In this document: positions 17,450 through 26,003 of the stretch, piece after piece
Layout of the letters: each line of letters opens with the position of its first letter
Position numbering within the stretch: position 1 is the first letter of the stretch
Source: Elusimicrobia bacterium GWA2_62_23
GTDB lineage: Bacteria; Elusimicrobiota; Elusimicrobia; Elusimicrobiales; UBA9959
NCBI GenBank assembly: GCA_001799635.1
Contig: MGTV01000039.1
Coordinates: 1 to 64,000, forward strand
Length of the DNA stretch: 64,000 nucleotides
Reading direction: 5' to 3'
The notes under the pieces: model-generated
The model's database searches: none
What the model was told of the DNA's origin: nothing
The model's input: the letters and a program-made list of their open reading frames with translations, nothing else
Program-made: the position numbers and the translations under genes

Positions 17450-18519
17450 ACGATCTCCGATGCCTTAGCGAGGTGTTCCAGGAGGATGTATTCGTCGTCG
17501 GCGTGCGGGTTCCTGGCCCCTATGCCGAAATTCACGGTGGCTATGCCTTTGGCGTTAAGCGAGTTGGCGTCGCTGCCGCCGTGGGAAGGCACCGGGGCCG
17601 GCGCCAGGCCCGCGCCCTTCACCGCTTCCGCGGCGGCCAGGCAGACCGGCGCGTCGGGCGCGTGGCGGTAGGGTTTGAAGTCCCAACTCCAGTCGAACTT
17701 TAGCGAGCCGCCGGCGGCGGCCGCGGCTTTTTCGAATTCCGCCTTCATGGCGGCCAGCACGGGCTCTACTTTGGCGCTGTCCAGGGAACGCACCTCGCCT
17801 TTCACTTTGGCCGAAGGCGGCACCACGTTGGTGGCTTCTCCCCCTGAGATGGTGCCGATATTGGAGGTGGTGTCCTCGTCATGGCGGCCGAACCGCAGGG
17901 CGGCGAGGGCCCTGGCGGCTATGGAGATGGCGCAGATGCCCTTTTCAGGGGCTATCCCGGCGTGGGAAGCCCGGCCGGTCACTTCCGCGTTCCAGACGGC
18001 GGCGCCGGGGGAGGCGGTGGCGTAGGCCCCCGGGTCCAGGGAGGAATCGAAAACGAAGCCGCGCTTTATGCCTGGGGCCAGCTGCAGGTTGAGCCCGCCG
18101 GCCATGGTGGTCTCCTCCTGGGTGGTGAAAGCGATAGTGAACGGCTTGAGGGGCGAAGAGGTGTTCACGGCCCTTTCCAGGGCGTAAAGAATGGCCGCCA
18201 TGCCGGCCCGGTTGTCCGCCCCGAGCTGGCCTTTGCCGTCGGAGGTTATCCTGTCCTCCAGGAGCACCTGGTTCGTGGCGGAGGTGTTGCGGGCCGTGTC
18301 CATGTGGGCCAGCAGCAGGAAATCCCCGCCGCCCCCCACCTGGCAGACCACGTTGCCGGTGTTGGAGCCGGAAACCGCGGCCGCGTTGTCTATCTGCGCG
18401 GGCAGCCCCAGCTTCTTGAGGAAGGCCGCCGCGTACTTCGCAACTGGGGCCTCCTTGCCGGACTGCCCGTCCAGGCGCGCCAGCTCCATAAAAAGTTCCG
18501 CCAGTCTTCTGCTAGCCAT
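17428..18519 (-). CDS. M20-family peptidase (PepT-like)
   Basis: LLLAHMDTARNT...LGADNRAGMAAILYAL...FTTQEETTMAGG; start set at internal ATG 18519. Confidence 0.88.
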   Translation of the reverse strand: MASRRLAELFMELARLDGQSGKEAPVAKYAAAFLKKLGLPAQIDNAAAVSGSNTGNVVCQVGGGGDFLLLAHMDTARNTSATNQVLLEDRITSDGKGQLGADNRAGMAAILYALERAVNTSSPLKPFTIAFTTQEETTMAGGLNLQLAPGIKRGFVFDSSLDPGAYATASPGAAVWNAEVTGRASHAGIAPEKGICAISIAARALAALRFGRHDEDTTSNIGTISGGEATNVVPPSAKVKGEVRSLDSAKVEPVLAAMKAEFEKAAAAAGGSLKFDWSWDFKPYRHAPDAPVCLAAAEAVKGAGLAPAPVPSHGGSDANSLNAKGIATVNFGIGARNPHADDEYILLEHLAKASEIVWQLIKK

Positions 18520-18527
18520 GGTGTCTC

Positions 18528-19760
18528 CTATTGGGCCCAGTTGCGCGCCAGGTTTATCAGGACCTGCGCGGACTTGTTCATGCCGTCGAGCGAAACCCAT
18601 TCGTAGCGGCCGTGGTAATTGTAGCCGCCGGTGAAGACGTTGGGGGTGGGCAGGCCCATGAAGGACAGGCGCGCCCCGTCGGTACCGCCGCGCACCGGCT
18701 TGATCCTCGGCTCCAGCCCGGCGGCCCGCACGGCGGCCTTCAGGGCCTCCATCACCCGGGGGTGTTTGCGGATGACCTGCTTCATGTTGCGGTAGCTTTC
18801 CTTGAAGGTCAACTCGATCTTCGCGAGAGGGTACTTGCGGCGCTTGGCGGCGACGATGGCTTCCAGGCGCTTTTCCATGGCCTTGAGTTTCTTAAGGTCG
18901 TGCTCGCGCGCTATGCCGCTGACCGAGGCCTTCTCGGTCTCACCGACTATGTCCGTGAACATGATGAAGCCCTGGTGCCCTTCCGTGGTCTCGGGCAGCA
19001 GGCTCTCGGGCCAGGAGGAGACTATGTCCGCGGCGATCCGCGCGGCGTTGGCCATGGCGTTCTTGGCGGAGCCGGGGTGCACGCTCTTGCCGGTTATCCG
19101 GATCTCTACCGAGTCGGCGTTGAAGGTCTCTTCCTCTATGGACCCGGCGATATCCCCGTCGAAGGTGTAGGCGTAATCGGCCCCGAACCCCTTCACGTCG
19201 AAATACTTGACGCCCTGCCCCACTTCCTCGTCGGGGGTGAAGCCTATCTTCAGGGTGCCGTGCGGTATTTCCGGGCGCTTGAGCAGGTGCTCGGCCGCGG
19301 TCATGATGATGGCCAGGCCGGCCTTGTCGTCCGCGCCCAGCAGGGTGTCCCCGGAAGCCGTCACGATGTCGTCGCCCTTGCACTTGGCCAGGACGGGGCA
19401 GTTGCGGGTGTTCAGGACTATCCCGAGCTTGCGGTTGATGACTATGTCCCCGCCTTTCCAGTTCCTGTGTACCTGCGGCTTAACGCCTTTGCCCGGCGCG
19501 TCGGGGGCGGTGTCCACGTGGGCCAGCAGGCCTATCACCGGCTTTTTCCCCTTCACGGTGGCGGGGATTTCGGCGGTGACGTAACCGTGTTTGTCCAGTC
19601 TGACGCGCCTGGCCCCTATAGCCTTGAGCTCCGCGGCCAGCATCCGGGAGAGCGTCAGCTGCTTGGCCGTGGAAGGGAAGGTGGCCGACTTGTCGTCGCT
19701 CTGGGTGTCCACCCTGGCGTACCGGTCCAGTCTCTTATAAAGCTGTGTTTTCAGGTCCAT
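18528..19760 (-). CDS. pepT: Peptidase T (tripeptidase, M20B)
   Basis: MDLKTQLYKRLDRYARVDTQSD...GLLAHVDTAPD...LLGADDKAGLAIIMTAAEHL...GFTPDEEVGQG...IKPVRGGTDGARLSFMGLPTPNVFTGG; start at internal Met 19760. Confidence 0.93.
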   Translation of the reverse strand: MDLKTQLYKRLDRYARVDTQSDDKSATFPSTAKQLTLSRMLAAELKAIGARRVRLDKHGYVTAEIPATVKGKKPVIGLLAHVDTAPDAPGKGVKPQVHRNWKGGDIVINRKLGIVLNTRNCPVLAKCKGDDIVTASGDTLLGADDKAGLAIIMTAAEHLLKRPEIPHGTLKIGFTPDEEVGQGVKYFDVKGFGADYAYTFDGDIAGSIEEETFNADSVEIRITGKSVHPGSAKNAMANAARIAADIVSSWPESLLPETTEGHQGFIMFTDIVGETEKASVSGIAREHDLKKLKAMEKRLEAIVAAKRRKYPLAKIELTFKESYRNMKQVIRKHPRVMEALKAAVRAAGLEPRIKPVRGGTDGARLSFMGLPTPNVFTGGYNYHGRYEWVSLDGMNKSAQVLINLARNWAQ

Positions 19761-19801
19761 GACGTTCTCCTCCGTCGCAGTGGCGTGTGTCCAAGCAAAA
19801 A

Positions 19802-19820
19802 GGATATAATTAATATATCC
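19802..19820. promoter_or_regulatory. Perfect 7-bp dyad overlapping a putative -10 box between pepT and the DUF47 gene
   Basis: GGATATA-ATTAA-TATATCC; contains TATAAT at 19805-19810. Confidence 0.5.
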
Positions 19821-19839
19821 CACGGTTCAAGGAGCTAAA

Positions 19840-20466
19840 ATGGCCATCAACTTCATGCCCAAAGAAGTTAAATTCTTCGACTACCTCAACCTGCAGGCCG
19901 AGAACATCGTAAAGACGGCCGACTGCTTCAAGACCGCCGTGAAGAAGGGCAGTTTCGACGAGGAGACCGTAAAGAAGATCAAGAACCTGGAGCATGAAGG
20001 CGACACCCTCTCCCACGAGATCGTGGACATGCTCAACCGCACGTTCATCACCCCCATAGACCGCGAGGACATCTACGCGCTGGCCAATACCCTCGACGAC
20101 ATCGTGGATATGATCAACTCGATGGCCAACCGCATAAAGCTCTACAAGCTCGACACCAACGACGAGCACATGATCCAGTTCGCCGACACCATAGACCAGT
20201 CGGCCCAGGCCCTCACCAACGCCGTCAAGCACATGCACGACACCAAACGCGCCCGCCGCGTGCTGGACTACTGCATAGAGGTCAACCGCCTGGAGAACAT
20301 GGGCGACCAGATCCGCGAGAAGGCCATCAGCCATCTCTTCGAGACCGAGAAGGACCCGATCATGGTCATCAAGTGGAAGGAGATCTACGAAGTGGCCGAA
20401 GGCACCCTGGACACCTGCGAGCACGTGGCCAAGGTCATCGAGGCCATCCTGGTAAAACATGGATAG
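19840..20466 (+). CDS. DUF47 family protein (phosphate transport accessory, PhoU-like)
   Basis: FFDYLNLQAENIVKTADCF...IKNLEHEGDTLSHEIVDMLNRTFITPIDREDIYALANTLDDIVD. Confidence 0.93.
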   Translation: MAINFMPKEVKFFDYLNLQAENIVKTADCFKTAVKKGSFDEETVKKIKNLEHEGDTLSHEIVDMLNRTFITPIDREDIYALANTLDDIVDMINSMANRIKLYKLDTNDEHMIQFADTIDQSAQALTNAVKHMHDTKRARRVLDYCIEVNRLENMGDQIREKAISHLFETEKDPIMVIKWKEIYEVAEGTLDTCEHVAKVIEAILVKHG

Positions 20467-21478
20467 CACGCTCCTCGCGGTCATAGGGCTCATCGCCCTG
20501 GCGCTGGTCTTCGACTTCCTCAACGGCTTCCACGACGCCGCCAACTCCATCGCCACCATCGTCTCCACGAGGGTGCTGTCCCCCCGCCAGGCCGTCATCT
20601 GGGCGGCCTTTTTCAACGTGGTCGCCTTCTTCATCTTCGACCATTCCGTGGCCAAGACGATGGGCAGGGGGATAGTGGATATCTCCGTCATAGATACCCA
20701 CGTTATTTTCGGCACCCTGGTGGGCGCCTGCGCGTGGAATATCCTTACCTGGTATTTCGGCCTGCCGTCCAGCTCTTCCCACGCCCTGATCGGGGCGCTG
20801 GCCGGGGCCGCGGTGGTAAAGGCCGGCTCCACCAAGGTGCTGGTCATGTCCGGCATCATGAAGGTGGTGGCCTTTATCGTCATCTCCCCGCTGCTGGGCA
20901 TGCTGCTCGGCCTTTTCTTCGGGGTGGTGGTCTACCGCCTGTTCGCCAGGGCGGTGCCCAGCAAGGTGGACCATCTTTTCCGCAAGGGCCAGCTGCTCTC
21001 GGCCGCGGCGTACAGCCTGGGCCACGGCGGCAACGACGCCCAGAAGACGATGGGTATCATAGCCGGCCTGCTGGTGAGCGCCGGCTATCTCAGCGGCGGG
21101 CCCACCGGCACGGAATTCGACATCCCCAAGTGGGTGGCCGTGCTCTGCTACATCGCCATGGGTCTTGGCACCATGTTCGGCGGCTGGCGCATCGTAAAGA
21201 CCCTGGGCCACAAGATCTCCAAGCTCAAGCCGGTGGACGGTTTCTGCGCCGAGTCCGGCGCCGCCGCCACGCTTTATCTCGCGAGCGGGATGGGCATTCC
21301 GGTCAGCACCACTCATACCATCACCGGCGCCATCATGGGCGTGGGCACCATGAAGCGCTTCAGCGCGGTGCGCTGGGGCGTGGCCGGCCAGATCATCTGG
21401 GCCTGGGTGCTTACCATTCCCGGCTCGGCGGCCATCTCGGCCCTGGTCTACGTGCTTTCCAACAGCCTCTTCAGCTAG
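20459..21478 (+). CDS. Inorganic phosphate transporter, Pit family
   Basis: FDFLNGFHDAANSIATIVSTRVLSP...GLPSSSSHALIGALAGAAV...SLGHGGNDAQKTMGII...GIPVSTTHTITGAIMGVG; overlaps DUF47 ORF. Confidence 0.95.
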   Translation: MDSTLLAVIGLIALALVFDFLNGFHDAANSIATIVSTRVLSPRQAVIWAAFFNVVAFFIFDHSVAKTMGRGIVDISVIDTHVIFGTLVGACAWNILTWYFGLPSSSSHALIGALAGAAVVKAGSTKVLVMSGIMKVVAFIVISPLLGMLLGLFFGVVVYRLFARAVPSKVDHLFRKGQLLSAAAYSLGHGGNDAQKTMGIIAGLLVSAGYLSGGPTGTEFDIPKWVAVLCYIAMGLGTMFGGWRIVKTLGHKISKLKPVDGFCAESGAAATLYLASGMGIPVSTTHTITGAIMGVGTMKRFSAVRWGVAGQIIWAWVLTIPGSAAISALVYVLSNSLFS

Positions 21479-21497
21479 CCGTTCCCCCCCGGAACGC

Positions 21498-21532
21498 AAA
21501 AAGCCGCGCTTTCGCGCGGCTTTTTTGTTTTT
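21498..21532 (+). terminator. Rho-independent terminator
   Basis: AAAAAGCCGCGC-TTTC-GCGCGGCTTTTTTGTTTTT. Confidence 0.9.
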
Positions 21533-21541
21533 GTGCGGCGC

Positions 21542-22813
21542 CTATTTTTGCGCCGCGGCGCGGCCGGCCAGGATGCCGGAAGTCCAGGCCAGGTGCAGGT
21601 TGAAGCCGCCGGAATTCCCGTCGAGGTCCAGCAGTTCGCCGGTGACGTGCAGGCCGGGAACTTTTTTGGACCCGAAAGTGACCGGGTCTATTTCGCCGAG
21701 GTCGCAGCCGCCAGCCGTCACCATGGCGTCCTCAAAACCGAGCGTGCCGGTTATCTCTACGCGCAGACCTTTGAGGACTTCCGCGAAAGCGCGCAGGGCC
21801 CGGGCCGGAACTATGCCCGCGGACATGGCCTCGTTGATGCCAGCCAGCCGCGCCGCCGCCCTGCAGACCTTTTCGTTGGTCAGGCCGCAGGTGAAATGCG
21901 TGAAAGGCCTGGCGGCGAAAGTTTTGGTCCTGCATTCCAGGAGGGCGAAGAACTCCGCCGGGCCGTACTCGGGGAAGAGGTCCGCCGTCAGGTGTACCGG
22001 CCCTTTGCGCAGCGCCTCGGCAGCGGCCCGGCTGAGGTCGAGCGGGCCTGGGCCCGAGACCCCGTAGGCGGTGAACAGCAGCTCTCCCTTGGTCTCGCCC
22101 AGCGTGCGCCCCCCGCCGGTGAGGAACAGGGCGGCCTGGACGCGCACTCCGTCCAGGTCCTTTACGAAAGTTTCGCGCGTCTTGAGCGGGACTATGGCCG
22201 GTGAAAGCGGGGAGACGCTGTGCCCGAGGCCTCGCAGGAGGCCGTAACCGGCCGAAGTTCCGCCGATCTGCGGGTAACAGGGGCCGCCGCAGGCCAGGAT
22301 CACCCTTGAGGCCCGGAAAGAAAGTTTTTCGCTCTTCGGGGCGGCCTTCTGCCACTTGGGCCTGGCCTGGCTGGCTTCCAGCAGGAACCCGGCGGCGTCG
22401 CGCCGCACGGCGGTCACTTCGGTCAGGGCGCGCACCTGCACTCCGCGCGCACCCAGTTCATTGTCCAGCGCACTTACCACGTCCTGCGCCTTCATGGACC
22501 TGGGGAACAAGCGTCCGTCCTCCCCTTCGACCGAAAGCAGGCCCAGGCCGCCGAAGAAACGGGCGACCTCGCCCGGAGGCAGGGCGGCGAAAGTACGCTT
22601 GAGGAAGGAAGCGCTGGGCGGATGGTACGCGGCTGGGGTCACCCGGACGTTGGAGAAATTGCATTTGCCGGCGCCGGTGGAGAGGATCTTGCGGCCCGCG
22701 ACGTGGTTCTTCTCCAGTACGAGCACGGAGGCCCCCCCGCGGGAGGCCTCTATGGCGGCGGCCAGGCCCGAAGCCCCGCCCCCAACCACTATCACGTCGA
22801 ACTTCTGTTCCAT
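21542..22813 (-). CDS. NAD(P)/FAD-dependent oxidoreductase, HI0933/BaiN-like
   Basis: FDVIVVGGGASGLAAAIEASRGGASVLVLEKNHVAGRKILSTGAGKCNFSN...VTAGGCDLGEIDPVTFGSKKVPGLHVTGELLDLDGNSGGFNLHLAWTSG. Confidence 0.92.
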   Translation of the reverse strand: MEQKFDVIVVGGGASGLAAAIEASRGGASVLVLEKNHVAGRKILSTGAGKCNFSNVRVTPAAYHPPSASFLKRTFAALPPGEVARFFGGLGLLSVEGEDGRLFPRSMKAQDVVSALDNELGARGVQVRALTEVTAVRRDAAGFLLEASQARPKWQKAAPKSEKLSFRASRVILACGGPCYPQIGGTSAGYGLLRGLGHSVSPLSPAIVPLKTRETFVKDLDGVRVQAALFLTGGGRTLGETKGELLFTAYGVSGPGPLDLSRAAAEALRKGPVHLTADLFPEYGPAEFFALLECRTKTFAARPFTHFTCGLTNEKVCRAAARLAGINEAMSAGIVPARALRAFAEVLKGLRVEITGTLGFEDAMVTAGGCDLGEIDPVTFGSKKVPGLHVTGELLDLDGNSGGFNLHLAWTSGILAGRAAAQK

Positions 22814-22835
22814 AAGTATCTGAGACGGCAGGTGA

Positions 22836-22947
22836 GGACCGGCGATGCCGGTCCGCAAGGGCGGAGGTGATTTTTCAGCGAAAATCTCCGAGCCGGGGTC
22901 GCGGAAAGACGCTATGCGGCTTATCCGTGACAGGCCACGGTGTGGCC
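22836..22947. repeat. Cluster of short strong hairpins between two minus-strand genes
   Basis: GGACCGGC-GAT-GCCGGTCC (22836-22854), CGGAggtGATTTT...AAAATCTCCG (22862-22890), GGCCAC-GGT-GTGGCC (22933-22947). Confidence 0.6.
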
Positions 22948-22981
22948 GACGCCGGTTTTGCGTTCCTGTACCCTTTGAGCG

Positions 22982-23977
22982 TTACACCCTGCCGGCGGAG
23001 CCGAGCACGTTGGTGTTCTTGTCTATGTACATCTTCACCAGCTCCTCGCGGGCCGGACCCAGGTACTTGCGCGGGTCGAACTCGGTGGGCTTTTCGGCGA
23101 AGACCTTGCGGATCACCGCGGTCATCACCAGGCGGCCGTCGGAGTCGATGTTGATCTTGCAGACGGCGGACTTCGCGGCGCGGCGCAGCTGCTCGGCGGA
23201 AACGCCCACGGCGTTCTCCATCTTGCCGCCGTACTTGTTGATCATGTCAATGTACTCGTTGAGCACCGAGGAAGCGCCGTGCAGCACGATCGGGAAGCCG
23301 GGGATGCGCTTCTCGCATTCCTCGAGGATGTCGAAGCGCAGCGGCGGGGCGCTCTCGCCGGGCTTCACCTTGAACTTGAAGGCGCCGTGGCTGGTGCCGA
23401 TGGAGATGGCCAGCGAGTCCACGCCGGTCTTCTTCACGAAATCCTCCACCTGCGCGGGGTCCGTGTAGTTAGAGTGTTCGTGCGAGACCTCGTCCTCTAT
23501 GCCGGCCAGCACGCCCAACTCGCCTTCCACGGTCACGTCGTATTTGTGGGCGTACTCCACCACCTGTTTGGTGATCTCCACGTTCTTCTCGTAGGGGTGG
23601 TGGGAGGCGTCTATCATGACGGAAGAGAAGCCGTTGTCTATGCAGCTCTTGCACAGCTCCACGGTGTCGCCGTGGTCCAGGTGCAGGGCCACCGGCACCG
23701 GGCCTTCCTTGAACTCCTTGATCATTTCCATGGCGCCGCGGCCCATCCAGCGCAGCAGCGTGGCGTTGGCGTAGTCGCGCGCGCCCTTGGAGAGCTGCAG
23801 GATCACCGGCGAGCGGGAGCGGCAGCAGGCGGTGAGTATCGCCTGGAGCTGCTCCATGTTGTTGAAATTATAAGCGGGCACGGCGTAGCCGCCCTTCATG
23901 GCGTCCTTGAACATCTGGCGGGTGTTCACAAAGCCGAGTTCCTTGTATGAGACGGTTTTCGAAGCTGTCGCGGGCAT
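22982..23977 (-). CDS. fba: Class II fructose-bisphosphate aldolase
   Basis: AYNFNNMEQLQAILTACCRSRSPVILQLSKGARDYAN...VALHLDHGDTVELCKSCIDNGFSSVMIDASHHPYEKNVEITKQVVEYAH; start at internal Met behind GGAGGT. Confidence 0.95.
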   Translation of the reverse strand: MPATASKTVSYKELGFVNTRQMFKDAMKGGYAVPAYNFNNMEQLQAILTACCRSRSPVILQLSKGARDYANATLLRWMGRGAMEMIKEFKEGPVPVALHLDHGDTVELCKSCIDNGFSSVMIDASHHPYEKNVEITKQVVEYAHKYDVTVEGELGVLAGIEDEVSHEHSNYTDPAQVEDFVKKTGVDSLAISIGTSHGAFKFKVKPGESAPPLRFDILEECEKRIPGFPIVLHGASSVLNEYIDMINKYGGKMENAVGVSAEQLRRAAKSAVCKINIDSDGRLVMTAVIRKVFAEKPTEFDPRKYLGPAREELVKMYIDKNTNVLGSAGRV

Positions 23978-24005
23978 AAGTACCTCCGTAGTGGCTGCTA
24001 GTTCC

Positions 24006-24033
24006 ATTATATTAATTAATTCCGGCCTGTCAA
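24006..24033 (-). promoter_or_regulatory. Consensus sigma70-type promoter for fba
   Basis: Minus strand TTGACA-16 bp-TATAAT upstream of the fba start. Confidence 0.8.
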
Positions 24034-24118
24034 AACTACCGCGCCCCGTCGCAATTTGCTAAAATATAAACGTAGCGGTCCGAGGGGAGCGCGAAACGGG
24101 GACAACGGAGGGAACCAG

Positions 24119-24568
24119 ATGCAACAACAGGAAAAGCCTTATCTTACCGGCAGGGCGTTCTTATTCAGCATTCATAAGGGCGAGGACCTGCACGAGGCCA
24201 TTCAGTATTTCTGCCACCACCACCAGGTGCGCTGCGGCCTGATCAACGCGATCGGCGCCGTGGAAAAAGCCGTTTTCAGCGTGTACGACCAGAAAGCCAA
24301 AAAGTACAACAAGATCACCCTGGAAAAAGAGCTGGAGATCCTTTCCCTCTGCGGCAACATCAGCCTCTTCGACGACAAGCCGATGGTGCACGCCCACGCC
24401 ATGTTCTCGGACTCCGAGGGCAAGGCTTTCGGCGGCCACCTCGTGATGGGCACCAAGGTGTTCAGCGCCGAGGTCTTTATCCAGGAGCTCACCGGCGACA
24501 TCAAGGTGCGCAAGCTGGAAAAAGCCACCCAGCTGCCCCTCTGGGCCAACCCGGTCTGCCTGAAATAA
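24119..24568 (+). CDS. DUF296 / PPC-domain protein
   Basis: RAFLFSIHKGEDLHEAIQYFCHHHQVRCGLINAIGAVEKAVFSVYDQ...LSLCGNISLFDDKPMVHAHAMFSDSEGKAFGGHLVMGTKVFSAEVFIQEL. Confidence 0.85.
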   Translation: MQQQEKPYLTGRAFLFSIHKGEDLHEAIQYFCHHHQVRCGLINAIGAVEKAVFSVYDQKAKKYNKITLEKELEILSLCGNISLFDDKPMVHAHAMFSDSEGKAFGGHLVMGTKVFSAEVFIQELTGDIKVRKLEKATQLPLWANPVCLK

Positions 24569-24627
24569 ATCCGGCGGACGCAGGACGGGGCTCGGCGACG
24601 GGCCCCGTCCCTTTTTAAGGAGACAAA

Positions 24628-25542
24628 GTGACAGAAGAGACCAAGCCCGGGTTCAAGGCCGGGTTCGTGCCGATAACCGGCCTGCCCAACGCGGGCAAGT
24701 CCACCCTGATGAATTCCCTCTGCGGCACCCGCCTGTCCATAATTTCCGACAAGCCGCAGACCACCCGCAACAATGTCCTGGGCATCCTCAACGGGCCGGA
24801 CTTCCAGGCCGTCTTCGTGGACACTCCCGGTTTCCTGAAAGCGCGCAATATGTTCGAGCGCAGCATGGAAGGCGCCATAAAGCGCGCCGCCGCCGAGGAG
24901 GGCGACCTCTGCATCCTCATCGCCGAACCCGGTCTCCCGCCGCAGGACAAGGTCCACCTGTTCGAGCCGCTCAAACAGGTCCGCTGCCCCCTTTACCTGG
25001 TCATCAACAAGCTCGACAAGGAAAAGACCGAGGACCGCGCCAAAGCGGCCGCCGAGTTCTATTCCAGGATGCTGACCGTGGCGCAGGTCTTCCATGTTTC
25101 CGCCCTGACCGGCGGCGGGCTTAAAGAACTCCGGGCGGGCATCAAGGCCGCCCTGCCGGAGCATCCCGCCTATTACCCGCAGGACCAGCTGACCGACCGC
25201 TGGGAGAAATTCTACGCCGCCGAGATCATCCGCGAACAGATCTTCAAACTCTACAGCCAGGAAGTGCCTTACTCCTGCGCCGTGGAGATAGAGGTGTTCC
25301 GGGAGATGCCCGGCGAAGACGACCAGATCCTGGCGGCCGTGCACGTGGCGCGGGCGGGGCAGAAGCCCATCATCATAGGGAAGGGCGGCGCCGGCATAAA
25401 ACGCCTGCGCGAGACCTCGCAGAAAGCCATAGAAGCCTTCCTGCGGCGCCGCGTGGAGCTGCACCTGACGGTAAAGATCACCCCCAACTGGCAGGACAAC
25501 CCCGTTTTCCTCAGGGAGATCGGTTTTTATGACAAGAAGTGA
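24628..25542 (+). CDS. era: GTPase Era
   Basis: GLPNAGKSTLMNSLCGTRLSIISDKPQTTRNNVLGILNG...FVDTPGF...NKLD; C-terminal KH domain IGKGGAGIKRLRETSQKAIEAFLRRRVELHLTVKI; GTG start. Confidence 0.96.
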   Translation: MTEETKPGFKAGFVPITGLPNAGKSTLMNSLCGTRLSIISDKPQTTRNNVLGILNGPDFQAVFVDTPGFLKARNMFERSMEGAIKRAAAEEGDLCILIAEPGLPPQDKVHLFEPLKQVRCPLYLVINKLDKEKTEDRAKAAAEFYSRMLTVAQVFHVSALTGGGLKELRAGIKAALPEHPAYYPQDQLTDRWEKFYAAEIIREQIFKLYSQEVPYSCAVEIEVFREMPGEDDQILAAVHVARAGQKPIIIGKGGAGIKRLRETSQKAIEAFLRRRVELHLTVKITPNWQDNPVFLREIGFYDKK

Positions 25543-26002
25543 CCAGGAGACGGTCTTCTTCTATTCTTTCGCGGGTTACATGCTGGTGTCCATGTTGGGC
25601 ACCGTGCTGCTGCTGCTCGGGGCCCTGGCCGGCATGAAGCTGCTCTTCGCGGCCGCCCGGCTGGCGTTCGGCGCCGAAGCGGCCTACTCTTCCAAAACCT
25701 TGTTCTATGATTCCGCGGGGTTCGCGCTGGCCTCGGCCGGGACGGCGGTGCTGCATTATTACCTGGGCAGCCTGCTGCTCTATTCCGGCCTCCACCGCCG
25801 CCTGCTGGGCGCCTGTGTGGCGGTGGCAGCGGTATTCTGCGGGCTCTTCTTCTGGCGGGGCGCCCTCCACTCCAGCCTGGGCGCGTACGCTTTTTCGGGC
25901 CTCTGCGTTACGCTTTCCGCCCTGATCGGCGGCCTGGCCGCCCTGACCCAGCGGCCGGCGGAAAATCCCTGGCCGTTCACCGCCGCCTCGCTCTTCCGCT
26001 AG
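25529..26002 (+). CDS. Predicted multi-pass membrane protein, unknown
   Basis: 157 aa with several hydrophobic segments; overlaps the era 3' end. Confidence 0.6.
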   Translation: MTRSDQETVFFYSFAGYMLVSMLGTVLLLLGALAGMKLLFAAARLAFGAEAAYSSKTLFYDSAGFALASAGTAVLHYYLGSLLLYSGLHRRLLGACVAVAAVFCGLFFWRGALHSSLGAYAFSGLCVTLSALIGGLAALTQRPAENPWPFTAASLFR

Positions 26003-26003
26003 C

